A stretch of DNA of 21,677 nt, from contig JAGVJW010000236.1 of assembly GCA_020050895.1 (NCBI GenBank), positions 1 through 21,677 of the forward strand. The letters are read 5' to 3'. The notes beneath the pieces are model-generated. The model searched no databases. It was given only the letters and a program-made list of their open reading frames with translations, and had not been told where the DNA came from. The stretch comes from a bacterium. Its GTDB lineage: Bacteria; Bacteroidota; Ignavibacteria; Kapaibacteriales; Kapaibacteriaceae. This document shows, one piece after another, positions 16,225 to 21,677 of this stretch; within the stretch, counting starts at the first letter, position 1; every line of letters starts with the position of its first letter. A program made the translations under genes and the position numbers.

Positions 16225-16285
16225 CAAAATGTGATTGTTGAATCAGGACGATTCCAGACAGTCTCAAGTGTCGAATGAACTTCAA

Positions 16286-19279
16286 TTAATCAACAGCTAT
16301 AATTCCTGTATCAATTCCAGAATCGTGAATGAGAACGATTCCATAAATACCTGGCACAACACCTTTAATATCAACAAGCAAGGCCTTGGAAGGTGTTCCG
16401 GAATACTGTCTCACCAATACTTCGATTCCCGAAGCATCAATGAGTTTCACTGTCAACCTGGAAGTCTCAGACTGGAGCAGTACCGTTAACTCTTCTCGAG
16501 CCGGCATGGGAAACACAACAAATCTGTTGGTTTTCTCTACAGCTACATCAAGAGGAACCTGACATCGCGATACTCCCGTGTAATAGGATGGAGCCCCACT
16601 GCCCAATAACTCAATCTCCTTCACATTGCAGCCATGCGTGAAGATAATTAAGTCGGTATCCTGCACTTCGTTTACCTGTGAAGGTTCGTAGCAAACAACG
16701 AGCGATGCCGTTTCCGATGGCTCAATGGTTAAATCAAACTGATCCGGAGGAAACGAAAAAAGCACGTTACCCCGTATATAAGGCGCCTTCAATGTTTTTG
16801 CGGCCAACCCATAGTTCACAATAACAATTGTGTCGCATCTCGATTCACCAATATCAACCGGAGAAAATGTGTACGATGTAAGGGGGCTGGTACTGCCATT
16901 GATCGATAGCGTAAAACCCGGAATTGTATCTATAAAGAATGTGACGTTATCGGCTGAATCAATAGCTTCAAATCCATAAATCGCATCATTGAATGGATCG
17001 GTAACGGTTACTACATAGCTGGCTCGCAGTATGCTCTCACCTACCGGGTTTATGGTGCAATTAACCTGGATGCTATCCAATATTCGCACCGATCGGAGAC
17101 CGAAATCAAATGGTCGCTCTTCAGTAATATCAACATTGATAACAACTGCGCATGAGTCCTGGACATATTTTAAAACGGGACTTTCCCTGTCAGCTTTGGA
17201 TTCGATTTCATAGGCAATCAATCTGCGCTCAGTGCAGGAGTCCCCTATGATTATTGTATCGAAGACAACACCTTCAAACGGAATTGTCCAGCACACCGAA
17301 ATATCTACAGACTCACCGGGAGCCAGGCTCATTGGCAAGGCAATATTGCTAATCTGTGCATTACCCGTGGTTCGCAAGGATGTGATTGTGTGTCTGTACT
17401 TGCCGTAGTTTTCAATGGTGAACGTATCGCAACGCAATCGGTTTGCAGGAATAACGCTTTGTTGCCGTAACGGTTGTTGTGCACCGAAACGGTCCTTTAT
17501 GCCAACGGTGAATCCGGGAACATAGATAGTTGCTTTAGTAATCTGCCTGAGATTATCGCTTGCTTCTAATTCAATGCTTCCGTCCAGAAAGGGGTCGGTT
17601 AACACTAATTTGAATTTTACTACAGCCTGTGGCGGGGAAAATCGTTCTAATGTAAAATCGACGTTAGCAGCCGAACCAGGTACTGGCACAACATACCTCA
17701 ACCGACTGTCTCCCAGAATCGAATCGGTAACTCTTCCTGAGAACAAACCGCATGTTTCAATACCTGAGATGGAAGGTGGAGCAACGTCGTAAGGCTGATA
17801 CGCCATTCCCCCAGTATACCCGTAAGAATTAGCCTGTCCATATCCATATAAATAAATACCGAAGGTTGTATCGGCACTGATTTCATGGACACCGTCGGCC
17901 ATGCTGATTTGTGCCCACGAATATTCTGATGCACCGATTGTCCTGAAGAGGTTTGGGTCAACAGGAACACTGTCAATCATAACAGTCGATGCTCTGTTGG
18001 TTTGTATAACAACATTAAGGTACTGTTCAACATAAATGTTACCAATCACCTGAGGTGGGTCATTATTGAAAGATTCATAATCAAAAGCCTGAATGCTGAT
18101 GAACCGATATTTATCCATGAACTGCTCAGCCGGCGGTATAACCATCATAAATGGATCGCCAATTCTAATAAAATTATTGTTCACCTGACTCGATGATTTC
18201 TTAAACACTGCAACTAATGTGGGCATCGACGTAACAACTTCGACAGCGTTGGTAATTCTACCTTCATAGAACTCCTGAGCATTGATGGTTGCCGCCAGGG
18301 CACCATCGACGTATACTTCCGTGGAATCGAAAGCCGCTAATACTCTAAATAAGTTCGAGCCAATATTCAATTCATTAGAAGATTGTGCCAGTTGAGTGAC
18401 AAATGCCCTACGTCCCCATGTGCTGATCGGCGTCATTTGTTCAACCAAACAGTCTCTTGATCCTAAATCAGAAGCATTTTCAACGGGAACAATAGCACGT
18501 TGGTGGCCAGAGAAAACTGCAATCGGACGTGAAGCAGAGATTATCGTTCCCGTTAAGTCTACGTTGGTAAACCCTCGAGGATAAACCTGAACGAGATAGC
18601 TCTCTCCCTTATTGAGAAGTACAGAAACCACGTCACCTCTGTTAGCATTGAATATGTCGGCTGTAGGTCGGATTTCAATGACAGTACTATCCTCTGTTGC
18701 TACAACTGCAAATTGCGAGGGAGTGGAGGATGAAGCTACAACGGGACCTGAGTAATTGAAGTCTGACGTGTACGACATCACGGCATAGTCCGTTCCTAAT
18801 GCATCTGTGGGTAACACCAGAAAAGCATCGCTTGTAAACCATGCTTGATTGAGAGCATAAACTGTAACATCATTGTCGGATTCTATATGCGCTGATATCT
18901 TCATCGGCCGTTCCAGTTGTTGGCCAGAATCAAGCTGAATGTCCAGATGATAGTTAAAGCCGCGCAGTTCATACGGAAGAAAAAATGTCTGAAACGAATA
19001 GACCTGTCTCGGATCCGTTATCCTAAAGTTTACAACTGAATCGGTTCCGTTAGAATCAGTAAGAGTAATCGTTCCTTGTGTTGGTAACTCACTGCTGATG
19101 TATATATACAATTGATGTTCAAGGATGGCAGTTGGCGTCGTCGGAATCCCCGAACCGTCTACATGAAAGTTGGGAATAAACGTAAACCAAAAATCCCGAC
19201 CCTTACTATCTGGGAGTGGCTGGCAAATACCATTTGCCGATAGTATCACGAAAAAAAATATTATAGCAATGCACTTCAT
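16286..19279 (-). CDS. Large secreted protein with IgGFc-binding-like N-terminal region and T9SS-like C-terminal sorting domain
   Basis: The product has 997 residues and a signal peptide (about 1-19, ending NGICQ). Right after it comes KGRDFWFTFIPNFH, and then a region to about residue 470 that resembles the IgGFc-binding N-terminal domain: PIAVFSGHQRAIVP, the spaced Cys of RDCLVEQMTP and STWGRRAFV at about 250-290. A central part carries two tandem beta modules of about 200 residues (about 520-715 and 716-910), each with a TDPF motif, a PGFT motif, RCDT...NYG and a cysteine near VC. The last 75 residues look like a T9SS type A sorting domain (FVVFPMPAREELTVLL, IDASGIEV, PGIYGIVLI), though the usual YPNP reads FPMP. 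It is translationally coupled (ATGA) to the upstream phosphatase gene. The ligand is unknown; binding to immunoglobulin must not be assumed from the domain name. Confidence 0.85.
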   Translation of the reverse strand: MKCIAIIFFFVILSANGICQPLPDSKGRDFWFTFIPNFHVDGSGIPTTPTAILEHQLYIYISSELPTQGTITLTDSNGTDSVVNFRITDPRQVYSFQTFFLPYELRGFNYHLDIQLDSGQQLERPMKISAHIESDNDVTVYALNQAWFTSDAFLVLPTDALGTDYAVMSYTSDFNYSGPVVASSSTPSQFAVVATEDSTVIEIRPTADIFNANRGDVVSVLLNKGESYLVQVYPRGFTNVDLTGTIISASRPIAVFSGHQRAIVPVENASDLGSRDCLVEQMTPISTWGRRAFVTQLAQSSNELNIGSNLFRVLAAFDSTEVYVDGALAATINAQEFYEGRITNAVEVVTSMPTLVAVFKKSSSQVNNNFIRIGDPFMMVIPPAEQFMDKYRFISIQAFDYESFNNDPPQVIGNIYVEQYLNVVIQTNRASTVMIDSVPVDPNLFRTIGASEYSWAQISMADGVHEISADTTFGIYLYGYGQANSYGYTGGMAYQPYDVAPPSISGIETCGLFSGRVTDSILGDSRLRYVVPVPGSAANVDFTLERFSPPQAVVKFKLVLTDPFLDGSIELEASDNLRQITKATIYVPGFTVGIKDRFGAQQPLRQQSVIPANRLRCDTFTIENYGKYRHTITSLRTTGNAQISNIALPMSLAPGESVDISVCWTIPFEGVVFDTIIIGDSCTERRLIAYEIESKADRESPVLKYVQDSCAVVINVDITEERPFDFGLRSVRILDSIQVNCTINPVGESILRASYVVTVTDPFNDAIYGFEAIDSADNVTFFIDTIPGFTLSINGSTSPLTSYTFSPVDIGESRCDTIVIVNYGLAAKTLKAPYIRGNVLFSFPPDQFDLTIEPSETASLVVCYEPSQVNEVQDTDLIIFTHGCNVKEIELLGSGAPSYYTGVSRCQVPLDVAVEKTNRFVVFPMPAREELTVLLQSETSRLTVKLIDASGIEVLVRQYSGTPSKALLVDIKGVVPGIYGIVLIHDSGIDTGIIAVD
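16800..17010 (-). repeat. Conserved core of tandem module 2 in the IgGFc-like protein
   Basis: This is the second copy of the module described at 17390-17620. It keeps TDPF, PGFT and RCDT...NYG with nearly equal spacing. The copies have diverged clearly at DNA level. Confidence 0.65.
17390..17620 (-). repeat. Conserved core of tandem module 1 in the IgGFc-like protein
   Basis: This segment encodes VLTDPFLDGS, VPGFTVGI and RCDTFTIENYG. The same order (VTDPFNDAIYG, IPGFTLSI, RCDTIVIVNYG) recurs about 196-199 residues later in the same protein, encoded near 16800-17010. Order and spacing are conserved at protein level, so this is an old internal duplication. Confidence 0.65.
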
Positions 19280-20187
19280 CTCTTCAACACAGTTTCCTTC
19301 AGGTAAACCTGGTGAAGTGTTTCACCATCGGCATTCATAATCAAAGCTTCTGTTGTTGCGCTGTTGAACACGATCTGAACAAAACCACCATTCGTTGCGT
19401 TAGCTAAGGTATGCTGTCCTCTTGTTGTTTTCCGGAAGCCGCCGCCGCCGCCAGAAACGATACAAAAGAACTCATCAGCAGGATTTTTAATCACCTGCAA
19501 ATCGTGGTCGTGCCCGCACGCATAGATGTGAACACGATGCTTGTCCAATACTGGCTTCACAAACTTCACTAATCCTTCCTGATCGCCATAATATCCGTAA
19601 GAGCGAATCGGATGATGCCCCACGGCAATTATCCAATCTGAATTAACGTGATTACTGAGTTCAACATCCAGCCAATCGATTTGCTTACGCCACCCTTCGG
19701 ATTGTTGGAGAATTTGCTGTGTGTCTAAACAAATTACCGACACGGTGGTTTCGTTGTCTGCCTTTAGCCGATGAGAAAAGTAGGTTGATGGCATTATCCA
19801 GCGGGGATTTATTCTACCATACTCAACCTGTGCCATGATGCTTTTTCGGTAGTCATGGTTACCAAGAACAGCCACCCATGGTGCCTGCGCAAGATGTTTC
19901 CCATTGTAAACATCTTCAAACTTTGTCTTCCACTGCGTGTCCCGTGCACTGCTCACACCATCGGGGTATATGTTATCGCCAGTGCTGATGATGGTAAGGG
20001 GCGCTCCCAGCTTTGAGGCAACTGCATCCATGGCGTTGGCAACCCGCTTCTGCAACTTGCCACCTGTTCCCCAATCGCCAATGATAAATATTCGAAACGC
20101 CTTGCCGTGTGGTACGCCCCCTTCAGTTAACCTGAATCGGAACAAGGGTAGCATTACCAAGGAAGATAAGATGGAGCGTCGGTTCAT
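19276..20187 (-). CDS. Metallophosphatase, tartrate-resistant (purple) acid phosphatase-like
   Basis: This is a dinuclear-metal phosphoesterase, probably exported. In 303 residues it shows the full motif set: IIGDWGTGG (Asp 38), TGDNIYPDGV (Asp 71 and Tyr 74), GNHDY (Asn 110, His 111), GHHPI and CGHDHD. The D-x-x-Y spacing matches mammalian TRAP (D52/Y55), where the Tyr is the purple-colour iron ligand. A five-Gly run (SGGGGGF) follows, as in other family members. The N-terminus MNRRSILSSLVMLPLF has paired Arg and a hydrophobic stretch: a weak twin-arginine or Sec signal, or an anchor. It is the first gene of a two-gene unit with the IgGFc-like protein (ATGA overlap) and diverges from the SpoU methylase gene across only 27 nt. 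The substrate is unknown. Confidence 0.88.
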   Translation of the reverse strand: MNRRSILSSLVMLPLFRFRLTEGGVPHGKAFRIFIIGDWGTGGKLQKRVANAMDAVASKLGAPLTIISTGDNIYPDGVSSARDTQWKTKFEDVYNGKHLAQAPWVAVLGNHDYRKSIMAQVEYGRINPRWIMPSTYFSHRLKADNETTVSVICLDTQQILQQSEGWRKQIDWLDVELSNHVNSDWIIAVGHHPIRSYGYYGDQEGLVKFVKPVLDKHRVHIYACGHDHDLQVIKNPADEFFCIVSGGGGGFRKTTRGQHTLANATNGGFVQIVFNSATTEALIMNADGETLHQVYLKETVLKR

Positions 20188-20214
20188 GGCACGGCAAAGT
20201 ACGATATTCGTGCC
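20188..20214. promoter_or_regulatory. 27-nt divergent start region with symmetric CGTGCC arms
   Basis: The whole space between the two divergent start codons is GGCACG, then 15 nt, then CGTGCC. Each gene is therefore preceded directly by CGTGCC, giving CGTGCC-ATG on the minus strand and CGTGCC-GTG on the plus strand. On the minus strand TACTTTG (20201-20195) resembles a shortened -7 box just 7 nt before the ATG, which would give a leaderless or nearly leaderless transcript. There is no Shine-Dalgarno on either side. Symmetric arms could be an operator. The repeat is seen; the function is inference. Confidence 0.4.
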
Positions 20215-20748
20215 GTGAAGAAGTTAACCTATGATGAGCTTACATCCCGGCGGATGACGTTGGATTCTATTAAGACTGCCGAAAGATTTCCATTCGGCAT
20301 CATTCTTCAGGATGTGCGGAGTCTTTACAATGTTGGTAGCATTTTTAGAACTGCAGACGCGTTTCGTGCTAGCATGCTAATCCTTACAGGCTTTACACCT
20401 TCGCCGCCACGCAAAGAAATATCAAAGACGGCACTCGATGCAGAAGCAACAGTTCCTTGGAAGTATTACCATTCAACGCTTGAAGCGATTGCCGATATGC
20501 GACGAAATGGATGGAAAGTCCATGCCATCGAGGTGGCCCACGAGTCACGCGATATATCAACCTTGAGCCGGAGTGTTTTTCCCGCTGTCTTTGTGTTGGG
20601 TAATGAACTCACGGGAGTCACAGATGAGGTTATGGCCGAATGCGACGGCGCCTTTGAGATTAGCATGCATGGTGTTAAGCATTCCCTCAACGTTGCTGTG
20701 GCTGCGGGAATCACCATGTATCAGGCAGCAACCTTATTCACGTCGTGA
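20215..20748 (+). CDS. SpoU/TrmH-family (SPOUT) RNA 2'-O-methyltransferase
   Basis: The product methylates a ribose 2'-OH in tRNA or rRNA using S-adenosylmethionine bound in a trefoil knot. All three SPOUT motifs are present in 177 residues: DVRSLYNVGSIFRTADAF at about 33-50 (Asn 39 and catalytic-type Arg 45), FVLGNELTGV at about 128-137, and ISMHGVKHSLNVAVAAGI at about 148-165. It lacks the extra N-terminal RNA-binding domain of longer TrmH/RlmB proteins. GTG 20215 is chosen because the KLTYDEL start resembles homologues as I remember them; an internal ATG at 20254 would cut this off. The target nucleotide cannot be told from sequence. It leads a plus-strand run with the MqnA-like gene 18 nt downstream. 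Confidence 0.88.
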   Translation: MKKLTYDELTSRRMTLDSIKTAERFPFGIILQDVRSLYNVGSIFRTADAFRASMLILTGFTPSPPRKEISKTALDAEATVPWKYYHSTLEAIADMRRNGWKVHAIEVAHESRDISTLSRSVFPAVFVLGNELTGVTDEVMAECDGAFEISMHGVKHSLNVAVAAGITMYQAATLFTS

Positions 20749-20766
20749 GCATGTTATTTTACACCC

Positions 20767-21531
20767 GTGAGAATCGCTGTACCACAAAATCCTCTGTATA
20801 AGCCCCTTTTGCAAAAAGTTGATGATGTCTGCGAGCAAATGGGATGGTCAGTGCATCGTGCTTCAGCCGAAGAGTGTGCTTCGCTGCTGCTTAACAACCA
20901 TGCAGACCTGGCACTGTTATCTCCGCTTGGGTATGGAAGGGGCGTCGGCAAGGTTGATTTTCGCATTATTCCTGAACCATGCATGTCTCTCATTGACTAC
21001 ACAGCAGTTGCCGGCATACTGTTTAGTGAGAATGCACAAGAAATAGACACTGTTGGGTCGCGAACGCCGAATGAGTTTCTACCCATCATTGGTTCGCTGC
21101 TGATGAGGGAGAAATATGAAGTGGCCGACAATCCTCTAGTGTTTGCCACAGACTTCTCAACGGTTGATTGTCTGATTGAAGAATACCCGCTGTTGGGAAA
21201 TTCGTTTCCATCTCAAATTGCTCTCGACGTGGGTGAGGAATGGTTCGATATGATTGAGCTGCCCCTTCCGATTGGACTGTGGGTTTGCCGGAATGATGCT
21301 GAAATGGGGAACATTGCAGCGAGCGTAAAGAGTATGGCTTCCGATACCCTAACAAATGTTACGGTTCAGGAGACAATGAATCGAGAGACAGATTATTTAG
21401 CTCGCGAGGGACAAATCAATTTTCAATGGTCGGATGAGGTTGAACAAGGTTTGGATTCAGTTCTCCGATTGTTTTTCTACTATCAGATTCTTCCTGAGCT
21501 TCCGGCCATTAAGTTGCTGGGTCGGGATTGA
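20767..21531 (+). CDS. Divergent MqnA/MqnD-like protein (menaquinone biosynthesis, periplasmic-binding-protein fold)
   Basis: MqnA (chorismate dehydratase) and MqnD act in the futalosine route to menaquinone. This 254-residue product begins at GTG 20767 and keeps the overall plan of the family. An N-terminal strand MRIAVPQNPLYKPL is followed by NNHADLALLSPLGYG at about 44-58. The best matching piece is DVGEEWFDMIELPLPIGLWV at about 156-175 (MqnA: DLGEEW...LPF...W). The C-terminal part EGQINFQWSDEVEQGLDSVLRLFFYY at about 216-241 is also family-like. The usual MqnA substrate-binding residues near the N-terminus are not clearly kept, so it may be an unusual MqnA, or a paralogue with another job. 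Other futalosine genes are not in the window. It sits between a SpoU methylase and a transaldolase-type gene. Confidence 0.65.
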   Translation: MRIAVPQNPLYKPLLQKVDDVCEQMGWSVHRASAEECASLLLNNHADLALLSPLGYGRGVGKVDFRIIPEPCMSLIDYTAVAGILFSENAQEIDTVGSRTPNEFLPIIGSLLMREKYEVADNPLVFATDFSTVDCLIEEYPLLGNSFPSQIALDVGEEWFDMIELPLPIGLWVCRNDAEMGNIAASVKSMASDTLTNVTVQETMNRETDYLAREGQINFQWSDEVEQGLDSVLRLFFYYQILPELPAIKLLGRD

Positions 21532-21545
21532 ATTCATTTGACATT

Positions 21546-21549
21546 GGAG
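21546..21549 (+). promoter_or_regulatory. Ribosome binding site of the transaldolase-type gene
   Basis: GGAG lies 7 nt before the ATG at 21557 with a T-rich spacer. It supports that start. Confidence 0.55.
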
Positions 21550-21556
21550 TTTTTTC

Positions 21557-21677
21557 ATGGAATTATACGTCGACAGTGCAAATCTGAAAGACATTAGGCA
21601 CGCTGCATCGTTAGGATTTATCAGTGGCGTTACAACTAACCCGACGTTGCTGGCCAAGGAAGACCCGTCGCTCGACA
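21557..21677 (+). CDS. Transaldolase / fructose-6-phosphate aldolase family protein, N-terminal part, cut by window edge
   Basis: The family moves three-carbon units (transaldolase) or splits fructose 6-phosphate (FSA) through a Schiff-base lysine, which lies beyond this window. The first 40 codons are open and read MELYVDSANLKDIR, then GFISGVTTNPTLLAKED. These match the start of the small transaldolase/TalC/FSA class: strand 1 with the conserved Asp, then GVTTNP. Only this short class begins so directly with the barrel. The ATG has a GGAG 7 nt upstream and follows the MqnA-like stop by 25 nt. A TTCATTTG at 21533-21540 is one mismatch from TAnnTTTG and might be its own promoter box. Choosing between transaldolase and aldolase needs the missing part. 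Confidence 0.88.
   Translation, partial: MELYVDSANLKDIRHAASLGFISGVTTNPTLLAKEDPSLD

Noticed and set aside
16240..16254. Small hairpin GAATC-AGGAC-GATTC after the surface-protein gene.
   Set aside because: The stem is 5 AT-leaning base pairs with no T-run directly after it; too weak for a terminator.

Overview
The window looks like chromosomal core-type DNA from a Gram-negative, non-marine-looking member of the Bacteroidota/Chlorobi (FCB) group. An Ignavibacteria- or Kapabacteria-like lineage is my best guess, but that is inference. The reasons are: two large secreted proteins with type IX secretion (T9SS) C-terminal domains; lipoproteins and an OmpA-type anchor protein; a bacterial kynurenine 3-monooxygenase; promoter-like TAnnTTTG boxes; few strong Shine-Dalgarno sequences; and intermediate GC. 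No rRNA, tRNA, CRISPR array, transposase, integrase or phage gene was seen, and no gene-free stretch exceeds 300 bases. The two largest gaps are both divergent intergenic regions, 495-644 and 11728-11905.

Layout. (1) 1-494, minus: 5' part of secD with a TTG start. (2) 645-9157, plus: a tight run of trmB, aat, an OmpA-type lipoprotein with beta-propeller repeats and a carboxypeptidase-regulatory-like domain (PorE-like), a class A penicillin-binding protein, two unrecognised lipoproteins, and kmo. Several joints overlap by 1, 4, 11 or 38 nt. (3) 9160-11727, minus: a glycine-rich T9SS cargo protein ending 2 nt from kmo. (4) 11906-12856, plus: an LD-carboxypeptidase. (5) 16190-12863, minus: ctpA, a DUF3108 protein and a BadF-family sugar kinase, joined by two ATGA overlaps and ending 6 nt from the LD-carboxypeptidase gene. 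(6) 20187-16286, minus: a TRAP-like metallophosphatase coupled by ATGA to a 997-residue surface protein with an IgGFc-binding-like N-terminal region and a T9SS-like tail. (7) 20215-21677, plus: a SpoU-family RNA methyltransferase, a divergent MqnA/MqnD-like protein, and the start of a transaldolase / fructose-6-phosphate aldolase gene.

How it fits together. The dominant theme is the cell envelope. SecD exports proteins. PBP1A builds peptidoglycan, while the OmpA-type lipoprotein should bind it. The LD-carboxypeptidase, CtpA and a possible amino-sugar kinase fit peptidoglycan or envelope turnover. The two long secreted proteins are probable T9SS cargo, and the PorE-like lipoprotein may be part of the machine that exports or anchors them. 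RNA- and protein-modification genes (trmB, aat, the SpoU methylase) and metabolic genes (kmo, mqnA-like, talC) are interspersed. I found no obviously new defence or mobile system. The most interesting points are the PorE-like protein, the phosphatase plus IgGFc-like surface-protein pair with its symmetric 27-nt divergent start region, the peptidoglycan-turnover gene group, and the two unrecognised lipoproteins.
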